Below are positions 19,101 through 26,887 of a stretch of DNA of 52,080 nucleotides, piece by piece. The notes under the pieces are model-generated. The model was not told the origin of the DNA, searched no databases, and saw only the letters and a list, made by a program, of their open reading frames with translations. The DNA is taken from assembly GCA_003731685.1 (NCBI GenBank), contig RCNO01000001.1:1262-53341 (forward strand). The letters run 5' to 3'. The stretch comes from Bacteroidetes/Chlorobi group bacterium MS-B_bin-24 (GTDB taxonomy: Bacteria; Bacteroidota; Ignavibacteria; Kapaibacteriales; UBA2268). The stretch's first letter is position 1. Every line of letters begins with the position of its first letter. Made by a program: the position numbers and the translations under genes.

Positions 19101-19278
19101 AATCTGCAATTCTACTTTGAATAAGATTTTTAAATTCCGTAGTTTTTCCCTTTAATTCTTCGTCAGTCAAAGAATCAAATTTGTCGTAATATTCGTTAAT
19201 CTTTGCTACGATTGGTTTAAGCCGTTCTACATCTTTTTCGTGCTTTGTTTTGAATATTTTTTTTAATAAATTTAACAT
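16150..19278 (-). CDS. secA: Preprotein translocase ATPase SecA
   Basis: SecA drives unfolded preproteins through SecYEG using ATP. The 1042-residue product has Walker A ATGEGKTLVAV near residue 165 and DEVDSVLIDEART in the first nucleotide-binding fold. TNMAGRGTDI and the QLRGRAGRQGD arginine-finger region mark the second. The helical wing/scaffold region and the C-terminal zinc-binding tail NDPCPCGSGKKYKHCHG are present. Compared with E. coli SecA there is an extra charged helical hairpin at about residues 55-105 ahead of Walker A, as is common in Bacteroidota. The TTG at 19299 in the track is less likely than the ATG at 19278 (MLNLLKKIFKTK). It supplies the Sec step for all T9SS and lipoprotein substrates in this window. 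Confidence 0.98.
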   Translation of the reverse strand: MLNLLKKIFKTKHEKDVERLKPIVAKINEYYDKFDSLTDEELKGKTTEFKNLIQSRIADLEKRKEQLSERLKNELLTPDEVSDIRAEIKKLDQQIFETVEETLNEILPEAYAVVKQACKRLKDRGYANTYTGQHYVWDMVPFDVQLMGAIVLHEGKIAEMATGEGKTLVAVMPLYLNSLAGKGCHLVTVNDYLARRDAEWMKPVYDFLGVTVGIIQSYMNTEQRQKEYACDITYGTNNEFGFDYLRDNMVIDAKDIVQRGHWYAIVDEVDSVLIDEARTPLIISGPVEHTTDEIYQEMEPRVRRLVEAQTKLVNQIVNEAQKLLETGKKEDREAAGVLLLRAYRGLPKHKRLTKFLQEPENLKLMKDTELLYLRDQGRRMHEIDDELYYTIDEKNHNVDITEKGRQLLCNTEENPNMFVIPDVATELSLIEGDPNLSPEEKQKKKDELYVVYSERSEKIHAINQLLVAFSLYEKDVEYVVQDGKVLIVDEFTGRILEGRRYSEGLHQAIEAKEHVRVERDTQTLATITIQNYFRMYKKLAGMTGTAETEALEFEKIYGLEVVVIPTNKPVIRIDKDDLIFRTKREKYNAIIQAIEDELKRGRAVLVGTTSVEVSELLSKMLRRKGIPHNVLNAKHHQREAEIIAQAGRKGTVTIATNMAGRGTDIKIDHEVRKNGGLAIIGSERHEARRIDRQLRGRAGRQGDPGTSQFFISLEDDLMRLFGGQRIANIMQKLKIPEGEPIQHSMITKNVERAQRKVEENNFGIRKRLLEYDNVMNQQREVIYTRRRNALTGERLRPEIFEYIEDLAYEWYDELHPDLKVEELKNLVRSNLLCELKLTKEESENLKKEEVIQRILDAAKEFYDRKEQMLGTEFMAQLERIATLQIIDEKWREHLREMDDLREGIHLRSYGQKDPLLEYKAEAYKLFVDLVRSINRDIVRFVFRYFPPIVEREVKVAGRQRRALPTLRKTAPETANLQFSHSSELPQLIVAPFAKQPTETPQDFQPVQTYRKTEKEIGRNDPCPCGSGKKYKHCHGRKINVSN

Positions 19279-19370
19279 TATACAATCCCATTTAAACAAT
19301 TAATTAAAAAAGACGACTTTTGAATACTTGTATTTGATTTATTTTAACCTATCTTCTTCTACTTTCAAAT

Positions 19371-19398
19371 GAAAAAGGCTGGTTAGAACAACCAGCCT
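19371..19398 (-). terminator. Terminator of the subtilase gene
   Basis: On the minus strand, the stem AGGCTGGTT / AACCAGCCT with a five-base loop is followed by TTTTTC. It lies about 29 bases past the subtilase stop and separates that gene from secA. Confidence 0.8.
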
Positions 19399-19426
19399 CC
19401 ACAATTTAGGAATAAAATTGACAAAA

Positions 19427-20614
19427 TTAACGCGGTGTTCGCGAGGCTAACCGGTCGGGAACATAATCGGGGTCGGATTTGACAGTCCCACGAATGAAAA
19501 CAACTTTGTTGTTTGCAAGCAAAATACCGGCAACGTGCGGAGCAGCCATAGAGGTACCGCTCATTGTTGCATAACTTCCATTTTTGTATGTAGAATAAAC
19601 GCTAACGCCGGGTGCACAATAATCAATCGGAGGATTCCCGAAATTCGAAAAAGAAGCGAAGTTGTCATTAATATCGTGGGCAGAAACTGTGTAAATGTTT
19701 CGACCATTTGCCCGAGCAGGTGAAAAATTCTTTGCGTCGATGCGAGAATTGCCCGCGGCAAGAACAACCAAAAATCCTTTGTTGCCCAATGCAACAACGG
19801 CTTGGTCCAGGGCTGGCGCAACCCCGCCTCCCAAACTCATATTTACAACATCGCCGGGTTTACCCCGCTTAGAAATATAATCCAAACCAGCAATGATGTC
19901 GGAATCCCAGCCCCATCCACTACTCGAAAGGACTTTCACAGCTGCAACTTTGTTCCCCGCAGCAACTCCAACAACACCAAAATCATTATCTTTTGCAGCA
20001 ACAATTCCAGCTACATGGGTGCCGTGTCCATGATAATCATTCGGTGTCAACGAATCAATCCCGGTTCTAACAAATGTTTTAGAAAGAGTTTGGTCAACAT
20101 TTAAATCTGGATGGTCAAGTTGTATTCCTGTGTCAACAATCCAACCAATGCGAGTGCTTCTTTCACAATTATAATAACCACCAACAGCCAAAATTCCCCA
20201 CGGAACTTGTTGGGTACTTGCTAATGGCTTGTTGCCTTGTCCTTTATCGGGAATAAACTCTTCGGGACTAACACTTTTCGGCTTGTCCAAATCAATTAGA
20301 CCCACCATTGGGTCGTTTTTCAACTTTTCCACCTCTTCTTTGGTCAAATACCCCGAAAAACCTAACACAACAGAAGAATAAATATGGGTAACTTTTGAGC
20401 GCGCAATATTATGTGTTTCCCAAAATTTCAGAACATAGAGCTCCATCGAACCTGGATTTAGCGCTTCATCCGATTCAGGAACGTTTAGAAGAACAATGTA
20501 ATGATTCGCAAAATTTGGTTTTGTCCCCGCCTCGTCAATTGGATTATTTCTTTCGCAAGCAAGAAACATAGAAAGTAAGCCAATAAAGAGAAGATGGGTT
20601 AAAAAAGTCCTCAT
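19427..20614 (-). CDS. Lipoprotein subtilisin-like serine protease (S8)
   Basis: The product has 395 residues. The signal peptide ends in a lipobox, LSMFLAC, so Cys20 should be lipidated and the protease tethered to a membrane. An I9-type inhibitor prodomain follows (about 37-112; HYIVLLNVPES). The S8 catalytic domain has all parts: Asp161 in IVDTGIQLDHPD, His197 in HGHGTHVAG, oxyanion Asn289 in LAAGNS and Ser355 in GTSMAAPHVAG. Only about 35 residues follow the serine helix, so there is no sorting or accessory domain. A strong AGGAGG lies four bases before the ATG. The gene has its own candidate -7 box (20665-20672) and terminator, so it is probably monocistronic. Substrate unknown. Confidence 0.93.
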   Translation of the reverse strand: MRTFLTHLLFIGLLSMFLACERNNPIDEAGTKPNFANHYIVLLNVPESDEALNPGSMELYVLKFWETHNIARSKVTHIYSSVVLGFSGYLTKEEVEKLKNDPMVGLIDLDKPKSVSPEEFIPDKGQGNKPLASTQQVPWGILAVGGYYNCERSTRIGWIVDTGIQLDHPDLNVDQTLSKTFVRTGIDSLTPNDYHGHGTHVAGIVAAKDNDFGVVGVAAGNKVAAVKVLSSSGWGWDSDIIAGLDYISKRGKPGDVVNMSLGGGVAPALDQAVVALGNKGFLVVLAAGNSRIDAKNFSPARANGRNIYTVSAHDINDNFASFSNFGNPPIDYCAPGVSVYSTYKNGSYATMSGTSMAAPHVAGILLANNKVVFIRGTVKSDPDYVPDRLASRTPR

Positions 20615-20664
20615 AAAACCTCCTAAAAATGTTACAAAAATTTAAAAGAATAAAAATCAAAAAT

Positions 20665-20672
20665 CAAATATA
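20665..20672 (-). promoter_or_regulatory. Candidate -7 element for the subtilase gene
   Basis: The minus strand reads TATATTTG, fitting TAnnTTTG, about 50 bases before the ATG. I could not find a TTG at -33, so this is partial support. Confidence 0.3.
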
Positions 20673-20716
20673 AAAAATTTAGAGAAAAATAAACCATTTA
20701 AGAAAATACTAAAAAT

Positions 20717-20724
20717 TAAATTTG
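20717..20724 (+). promoter_or_regulatory. Candidate -7 element for guaA
   Basis: TAAATTTG fits TAnnTTTG and lies 17 bases before the guaA ATG at 20742, implying a very short leader. No TTG occurs at the usual -33 distance. It argues against use of the TTG start at 20730. Confidence 0.35.
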
Positions 20725-20741
20725 CATTTTTGATTTTTGCT

Positions 20742-22274
20742 ATGAACGAAAAAGTAATAATTCTCGATTTTGGTTCACAATATACACAACTTATTGCACG
20801 GAAAGTGCGTGAATGCGGTGTTTATGCCGAAATTTATCCCTACAATTTGAATATCGAAGAAATCCAGCGACATCACCCAAAAGGCATAATTTTATCGGGA
20901 GGTCCCGCAAGTGTTTTCGACACAAACGCCCCGCATCCCGATAAGAAAATTTTTTCGATGGACATACCAATTCTTGGCATTTGCTACGGATTGCAGCTTA
21001 TAACTTACCATCTTGGCGGTAAAGTTGGGAAAGCAAACAAGCGTGAATACGGTCGTGCTGTGTTCAAGATCGCTTCCGCAGACCCTATCTTCGAGGATAT
21101 TCCTGCTGAGTCAATCGTTTGGATGAGCCACGGGGACAAAATCGACGGCATCCCACCTAATTTCATCATTTTGGGCAAAACCGAAAATTCAATTTCTGCC
21201 ATCCGTTCACAAAACAAAAAAATTTATGGATTGCAATTTCATCCCGAGGTTCATCATACAATCTATGGGAAGAAAATACTCGAAAACTTCCTCCGAAAAG
21301 TTTGCGAATGCAAAGAACAATGGAATGCTGCTTCTTTTATTGAAACACAAATCAAGCAGATTCGCGAAAAAGTTGGCTCCGACGAGGTAATTCTTGCTCT
21401 CAGCGGTGGCGTAGATTCAACTGTCGCAGCTGTGCTTTTGGAACGAGCAATCGGTAACCAACTGCACTGCATACATATTGATACCGGGCTGATGAGGATG
21501 AACGAAAGCAAAAACATTGTTGAACTTTTCAAAAAGCACTTCAAGATTCCAATCACCTTGGTAGAAGCTGAAACTCTGTTTCTAGAAAGATTTAAAGGAA
21601 TCACCGACCCGGAACAGAAAAGAAAAATCATTGGCAATACATTCATTGAGCTTTTCGAAAAAGAAGCCCAGAAGTTTTCCTCTGCAAAATGGCTTGCTCA
21701 GGGCACCTTGTACCCCGATGTTATCGAATCCACATCGGTTCGGGGTCCTTCGGCAACAATTAAATCTCATCACAATGTAGGAGGCTTGCCAGAAAGAATG
21801 AATCTAAAAGTGCTCGAACCATTTCGAGAACTTTTCAAAGACGAAGTGCGACAGGTAGGAAAAGAATTAGGCGTCCCCGATTGGTTTATTCAACGACATC
21901 CGTTCCCCGGTCCCGGTCTCGCAATAAGAATAATTGGCGAGGTAACAAAGGAAAGGTTGGAAATTTTAAGGCAAGCAGATGAAATTTTCATTCAAGAAAT
22001 CCAAAATGCAAATCTCTATAATGAAATTTGGCAAGCCTTTGCAGTCCTACTTCCAGTAAAATCTGTTGGAGTGATGGGCGACGAGCGAACCTACGAAAAT
22101 GTTTGTGCTCTGCGTGCTGTTGTCAGCCAGGACGGAATGACCGCCGACTGGTTTAAATTCCCTTATGAAGTATTAGAGAAAGCCTCAACAAGAATAATCA
22201 ACGAAGTCAAAGGTATCAATAGGGTTGTTTACGACATCACAAGCAAGCCTCCGGGAACTATCGAGTGGGAATAA
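20742..22274 (+). CDS. guaA: GMP synthase (glutamine-hydrolysing)
   Basis: GuaA makes GMP from XMP, ATP and glutamine. The 510-residue protein joins a class I glutamine amidotransferase domain to an ATP pyrophosphatase domain and a GMP synthase dimerisation domain. The amidotransferase has nucleophile Cys in ILGICYGLQ and the His/Glu pair in QFHPEVHHT. The pyrophosphatase has the PP-loop [13 protein letters not shown]. The C-terminus ends in the typical KPPGTIEWE. The TTG at 20730 in the track is unlikely; [17 protein letters not shown] from the ATG at 20742 matches the family. It stands alone on the + strand and converges with the HAD gene, leaving four bases between stops. Confidence 0.97.
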   Translation: MNEKVIILDFGSQYTQLIARKVRECGVYAEIYPYNLNIEEIQRHHPKGIILSGGPASVFDTNAPHPDKKIFSMDIPILGICYGLQLITYHLGGKVGKANKREYGRAVFKIASADPIFEDIPAESIVWMSHGDKIDGIPPNFIILGKTENSISAIRSQNKKIYGLQFHPEVHHTIYGKKILENFLRKVCECKEQWNAASFIETQIKQIREKVGSDEVILALSGGVDSTVAAVLLERAIGNQLHCIHIDTGLMRMNESKNIVELFKKHFKIPITLVEAETLFLERFKGITDPEQKRKIIGNTFIELFEKEAQKFSSAKWLAQGTLYPDVIESTSVRGPSATIKSHHNVGGLPERMNLKVLEPFRELFKDEVRQVGKELGVPDWFIQRHPFPGPGLAIRIIGEVTKERLEILRQADEIFIQEIQNANLYNEIWQAFAVLLPVKSVGVMGDERTYENVCALRAVVSQDGMTADWFKFPYEVLEKASTRIINEVKGINRVVYDITSKPPGTIEWE

Positions 22275-22278
22275 GACA

Positions 22279-23001
22279 TTATTCATTTTCGAATGCCTTT
22301 TTCCGATTAAGTTGTGCTTGCCTACGCGGCTTAATTTTTTTCTCTCGTAACAATTTCTTTAAAACATTTATTATTTCAAGAAAAGTCTTGAAATTGTAGT
22401 GTGGTATCCGTTTCTCATTACAATATCTGCTCAAAATACTTTTCGCAAAAATAATATCGGAATATTCAACCATACAAAAGTCGGAATACCCATCGCCAAT
22501 GTAAACCAATACTTCATCATCTGCTAATCTCGACAATGCTATATTTCGCTTACAGGAACCAACATTTTCACACTGACAAGACTCATTGGCATAAACAAAG
22601 ACAGGTTCATAGTGGTCATTTGTTTTGACCAATTGGTTCCCGAAATATGGAATATCAGTAATTCCAAACTTGTCCAGAGTTGCTTGAATATAAAAATCGA
22701 ATCCATCGCTCAAAATTTCAAAAGGAATTTGATTTTCCTTACAAAAATTCACAAATTCCACAAAATATGGGTCAACTTGAACAGTTTGCTTTACAAATTG
22801 AATCATCTCCTCTATCGAGAGGTTCGAAGGAAATGTTTTCAGAACCTGATGCCAAAAGTCCTTGAGAGTTAACTTCCCTGTGGCTAAAAGTGTTAAATAA
22901 GGTTCCCTGTTCGAGAACTTGTCGATAATATCAATACAAACATCTGTTAATGCAATAGTACCGTCGAAATCCGAAAATATATGTAAACGCCAGTCTTTCA
23001 A
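22279..23001 (-). CDS. HAD-superfamily phosphatase, MtnX/PSPase-like (subfamily IB)
   Basis: The 240-residue protein has HAD motif I SDFDGTIALTD (nucleophile Asp and acid/base Asp), motif II with ILSDGFD, and motif III/IV YIGDGYSDFC. A helical cap lies between motifs I and II. A Cys cluster, ESCQCENVGSCKRN, resembles that of MtnX-like phosphatases (methionine salvage, 2-hydroxy-3-keto-5-methylthiopentenyl-1-phosphate). A broader phosphoserine phosphatase-like role is possible, and no methionine-salvage gene is nearby. The only start near motif I is a TTG (MKDWRLHIF) six bases after the DUF3108 stop, so expression probably depends on the operon. The C-terminal tail is very basic (KKIKPRRQAQLNRKK). 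Confidence 0.82.
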   Translation of the reverse strand: MKDWRLHIFSDFDGTIALTDVCIDIIDKFSNREPYLTLLATGKLTLKDFWHQVLKTFPSNLSIEEMIQFVKQTVQVDPYFVEFVNFCKENQIPFEILSDGFDFYIQATLDKFGITDIPYFGNQLVKTNDHYEPVFVYANESCQCENVGSCKRNIALSRLADDEVLVYIGDGYSDFCMVEYSDIIFAKSILSRYCNEKRIPHYNFKTFLEIINVLKKLLREKKIKPRRQAQLNRKKAFENE

Positions 23002-23007
23002 GTTCGA

Positions 23008-23814
23008 TTAATTAAGTTTTGCATTAATCGGTCCGCGAATTCCACGGTAGGAAACAAGGTCGGCAGAAACATATCCAATCAAGATTTTTGTAGCAACTTT
23101 AACGGGAATTTTCCTATCGTCGTCCGTAAGCCAAACGTAAATAGAACCTTCGCTCTTGAACAATCCACCTTCGACCACAAGCGGTTCAACAACAACGCAG
23201 CGGAATTTCCCAGCCTCGACTTCCACTACTTGTTTCCCCAAAATTTTCACCCCGAGCTTATATGTAGAGTCCTTAAAGAAATTATAAAGATAGAAAACAG
23301 TATCTTTCGGCATTTTGCCCAAAGGCAATGTTCGAACATAATAAAAAGCAGAAACAATGTCGTGAACATACGGAGGCACACGATATTTTTTCCCTTCTGC
23401 ATAAGCGTAATTATTTTCTTGGTCGAAAATTGCTTTGAAATCGCGTTTGTAGTTGCCCTCTCGTATGTGTTGCTCGAATTCCCAAGGGAAAATACCATCG
23501 ACATCGAGCACTGTGCTATACCAATCCCGTACTTTGTATATCCATTCGAGCGACTTTAATGAATTTACTTGGAAACGAACATCATAACAAGTTCGCCCGT
23601 TGCGATAAATTGGCTTAGGCAAAATATGTAAATAACCTTCGCCTGCCACGATAAAACCATATCGAACCTTGTAATCGAGCCGCTCACCAAAACCAAATGC
23701 TTCGTTTGGATGGTAACGAAACTGAATTTTGGCAGTAACTTCGGGTTCGACAAATAAAAAGATAATGCCCAATATGAATACAAAAAGAAATTTACTCTTT
23801 TTTCTATTTGTCAT
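23008..23814 (-). CDS. DUF3108 domain secreted/periplasmic protein
   Basis: The 268-residue product has a signal peptide (MTNRKKSKFLFVFILGIIFLF) followed by a DUF3108 domain over most of its length. Recognisable parts are GERLDYKVRYGFIVAGEGYL near the start, FRCVVVEPLV late on, and the ending LTDDDRKIPVKVATKILIGYVSADLVSY. DUF3108 proteins are periplasmic beta-sandwich proteins of unknown role, often found near envelope genes. The ATG overlaps the nuoN stop as ATGA, so it is probably translated by coupling from the complex I operon. I cannot assign a function. Confidence 0.85.
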   Translation of the reverse strand: MTNRKKSKFLFVFILGIIFLFVEPEVTAKIQFRYHPNEAFGFGERLDYKVRYGFIVAGEGYLHILPKPIYRNGRTCYDVRFQVNSLKSLEWIYKVRDWYSTVLDVDGIFPWEFEQHIREGNYKRDFKAIFDQENNYAYAEGKKYRVPPYVHDIVSAFYYVRTLPLGKMPKDTVFYLYNFFKDSTYKLGVKILGKQVVEVEAGKFRCVVVEPLVVEGGLFKSEGSIYVWLTDDDRKIPVKVATKILIGYVSADLVSYRGIRGPINAKLN

Positions 23815-25280
23815 CGAATCAAATAATAAGTAAAATCAATAATATATTGTGGAACAATACCTAAAATTATTGTGCCTACCAAACAAAGTACTATGGAAAC
23901 AAAAGGCAATCCAAAGCGAGGCGAAATTTCGAGCTTAGGCTCTTTGAAATACATATACAATATCAAACCAATGTAGTAATACATCGATATTATCGAAGCA
24001 ATCACCGCAATAATTGTTAGCCAAAGATATCCGGCTTTAATTGCAGAAACGAATAACAAGTATTTACCAAAGAAACCTGCAAAAGGTGGAATACCAGCCA
24101 ATGACAACATAAAAACGGACATTGTCCCAGCTACAAATGGATGTTTCCTTGAAAACCCAGAAAAATCTTCCATCGTTACGAAATTAATTTCAGAAGTTTC
24201 GATGGTCGAAAGAACAAGAAAAGCTCCAATTTGCATAAACAAATACGATAACGAGTAGAACCCAATGGCGTTCCATCCTTCTGCATTATTAGCCACAATG
24301 CCCATCAGCAGATAACCTGCGTGTGCAATGCTTGAGTATGCAAGCATTCTTTTAACATTCTTTTGAACAAGTGCAATAAAATTACCCACAAGCATTGTCA
24401 ACGCAGAAATAATCGCTACAACCAACTGAACTTGCGAGGAAGTGAACTTGGCGAACTCTATCCCGGAAAACGGGAAAATCAAATAGCGGGCAACTAGATA
24501 TAATCCAAAAATTGCCGAGGCTTTGCCCGCAGTACTCATAAACCCCGCAACTGTCGTTGGCGAGCCAGTGTAAACATCGGCTGCCCATTGGTGGAATGGA
24601 AAAGCAGCAATTTTAAAAGCCAAACCAATAAGAACAAGCACCAAACCAATTGTAAAATAAACTTTTTGGAAACTTCCATTTTGGACCAAGACCGACAACT
24701 CATCTAAATACAAACTCTTGGTCGCCCCATAGACAAACGCAATACCATAAACCAAAAAGCCAGTTGCAAAAGCTCCCAAAAGGAAATATTTCATGGCAGA
24801 TTCAACACTTTCGTTAGATTTTCGGAAAAACCCCGCAAGAACATAGAAGCTCAGCGACATTGTTTCGATGCCCAAAAAGAGCGTTAGCAAATTATTAGAA
24901 TGGGAAATAATCATCATTCCAAAAACAGCAATCAGTATCAGAGTATAAAACTCGTTCAGTTCGATATACTTTGCGCGTTGATAATCCCGCGATGAAAGCA
25001 AAGTCAAAATTCCAGCAAATACAAATACCAAATCAAAATAATAAGAAAAGCCATTAAAAGATAAAAATCCTTTTGTGACCAGCTGATTTCGTGCAATTCC
25101 AGTGATTAAATCAAAATATTGAATCGAAAAGAAAATCGAAACAAAAGTAATGACCAAGGAAGCGAAAGTTCCCCAAAAATTTAGGCTTTTGTTTTTCCAA
25201 ATGCCATCAATTACAAGCCACAACAAAGATGAAAAGGATAAAATTACCAGTGGCAACAAAGCATAAAACTCGTATATCAT
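23811..25280 (-). CDS. nuoN: NADH-quinone oxidoreductase subunit N
   Basis: NuoN is one of three antiporter-like proton-pumping subunits in the membrane arm of complex I. The 489-residue protein has about 14 membrane segments. It holds the conserved Glu in LTLFLGIETMSLSFYVLAGF and the Lys in GLAFKIAAFPFHQWAADVY, and SPTTVAGFMSTAGKASAIF around the broken helix. It overlaps nuoM by four bases (ATGA) upstream and the DUF3108 gene by four bases downstream. It is the third gene of nuoL-nuoM-nuoN. Confidence 0.97.
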   Translation of the reverse strand: MIYEFYALLPLVILSFSSLLWLVIDGIWKNKSLNFWGTFASLVITFVSIFFSIQYFDLITGIARNQLVTKGFLSFNGFSYYFDLVFVFAGILTLLSSRDYQRAKYIELNEFYTLILIAVFGMMIISHSNNLLTLFLGIETMSLSFYVLAGFFRKSNESVESAMKYFLLGAFATGFLVYGIAFVYGATKSLYLDELSVLVQNGSFQKVYFTIGLVLVLIGLAFKIAAFPFHQWAADVYTGSPTTVAGFMSTAGKASAIFGLYLVARYLIFPFSGIEFAKFTSSQVQLVVAIISALTMLVGNFIALVQKNVKRMLAYSSIAHAGYLLMGIVANNAEGWNAIGFYSLSYLFMQIGAFLVLSTIETSEINFVTMEDFSGFSRKHPFVAGTMSVFMLSLAGIPPFAGFFGKYLLFVSAIKAGYLWLTIIAVIASIISMYYYIGLILYMYFKEPKLEISPRFGLPFVSIVLCLVGTIILGIVPQYIIDFTYYLIR

Positions 25281-26863
25281 TTTTTAGCACCCAAATTACT
25301 TTCAATATTCTTTAAAAGATTTAGATTATTAAGAGTTGAAGTATTTCCCAAACTCTGGGTATGCACTTTGCTAACAACCGATTTCACAGTCTTTTCGGAA
25401 TAATTCAAGAAAAACTTTGGATAAACGCCAATCCAAACAATAAAAATGACTATCGGAACAAGATATGCCCATTCCCTTTTATTCAAATCTTTCAGACTAT
25501 GGTTGTGAGGATTTGTGATCGGTCCAAAAACAACTTTTTGGAACATTGTGAGCAAATAAACAGCGGCGAAAATAACTCCCGTTGCACCGAAGATTGTAAA
25601 CAGATAAGAATTTAACACAGGAGATTTAAACGCACCGAGCAGACAAAGAAATTCTCCCACAAAGCCATTCAAACCGGGCAATCCAACCGAAGCAAGCATC
25701 GCAATGCCAAAAAAGACAGAGAAAGCAGGCATCACGCGGGCAATTCCACCATACTCCGCAATTTCCCGTGTATGCCGCCTTTCGTATAAAATTCCAACCG
25801 CAAGAAAGAGCATCCCCGTCGATAGACCGTGGTTCACCATTTGAATAATTGCCCCCTGCATTCCTTCGACTGTAATCGAAAAAATCCCGAGAACAACAAA
25901 GCCAAGATGGCTCACCGAAGAAAAAGCAACAAGCCTTTTAACATCTGTTTGCACAGCAGAAACAAGGGCTCCATAAATAATTCCAATCACCGCAAGAATA
26001 GAGATATACGGGGCAAAGAAGTAGGCAGAATGCGGGAGTAATTCTATATTAAACCGAATCAATCCATAAGTCCCCAATTTAAGCAATATTCCTGCCAAAA
26101 TCACAGAACCCGGTGTTGGAGCTTCGGTGTGGGCATCGGGAAGCCAAGTATGAAGCGGAAATAGTGGCACCTTGATGCAAAATGACAAAGCAAAAGCGAG
26201 AAAAAGCCATTTCTCAATATCGAATGGAATGGGATTTTGACTAAGAACATCTCGTATTTGCATAAAGTTCGAAGTAAATCCGCCGGGCAAATGAAGGATG
26301 TTCCCTCCAACATATAACCCAAGCCAAATGATTGCAACAAGCATAAACAACGAACCCACGACAGTGTAAATAAAGAACTTCACAGCAGAGTAAATTCTGT
26401 TTTTCCCTCCCCACAAACCGATGATGAAGTACATCGGAATCAAAACAAGTTCCCAGAAAATGTAAAATAGGAACAAGTCCAAAGCCACAAATACGCCGGT
26501 CATTGCAAATTGAAGCAAAAGCAGGAGGAAGTAATACTCTTTATTCCGCTTTTCGATAGCCGAAAAGGAGGAAAGAATAGTAATTGGCGTGATGAATGTC
26601 GTTAGCATTACAAGAAGAATGCTTATTCCATCAACGCCAATGCGAAACCCCGCGTTGAGTCTTTCAATCCAAATTGCTTCGGTTAAAAATTGAAAATTAG
26701 TATTATTGAAATCGAATTTCGAAAGCAAAAACAAAGACACAATAAAAGTCAAAAGCGAGACCGAAAGAGTAAAGTACTTAATAAAATTGTGCTTTTCATG
26801 ATTGACAAACAATAAGATAATTGCCCCTGCTAACGGTATAAATAATGTTAATATCAATTCCAT
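25277..26863 (-). CDS. nuoM: NADH-quinone oxidoreductase subunit M
   Basis: This is the middle antiporter-like subunit of complex I, with 528 residues and about 14 membrane spans. The conserved Glu lies in FYIFWELVLIPMYFIIG and the proton-channel Lys in CIKVPLFPLHTWLPDAHTEA. PTPGSVILAGILLKLGTYG forms the discontinuous helix. It starts 24 bases after nuoL on the minus strand and overlaps nuoN by ATGA. A soluble tail of about 35 residues ends NNLNLLKNIESNLGAKK. Confidence 0.97.
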   Translation of the reverse strand: MELILTLFIPLAGAIILLFVNHEKHNFIKYFTLSVSLLTFIVSLFLLSKFDFNNTNFQFLTEAIWIERLNAGFRIGVDGISILLVMLTTFITPITILSSFSAIEKRNKEYYFLLLLLQFAMTGVFVALDLFLFYIFWELVLIPMYFIIGLWGGKNRIYSAVKFFIYTVVGSLFMLVAIIWLGLYVGGNILHLPGGFTSNFMQIRDVLSQNPIPFDIEKWLFLAFALSFCIKVPLFPLHTWLPDAHTEAPTPGSVILAGILLKLGTYGLIRFNIELLPHSAYFFAPYISILAVIGIIYGALVSAVQTDVKRLVAFSSVSHLGFVVLGIFSITVEGMQGAIIQMVNHGLSTGMLFLAVGILYERRHTREIAEYGGIARVMPAFSVFFGIAMLASVGLPGLNGFVGEFLCLLGAFKSPVLNSYLFTIFGATGVIFAAVYLLTMFQKVVFGPITNPHNHSLKDLNKREWAYLVPIVIFIVWIGVYPKFFLNYSEKTVKSVVSKVHTQSLGNTSTLNNLNLLKNIESNLGAKK

Positions 26864-26887
26864 AACAAAATCTCTTGGTTCAACAAA

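Noticed and set aside
22283-22310. Hairpin between guaA and the HAD gene
   Set aside because: The stem CATT/AATG is only four pairs; the T run after it is short and lies in HAD codons.
23230-23559. 109-residue + strand ORF over the DUF3108 gene
   Set aside because: It is a shadow of a well-supported gene, with no start signal or family likeness.
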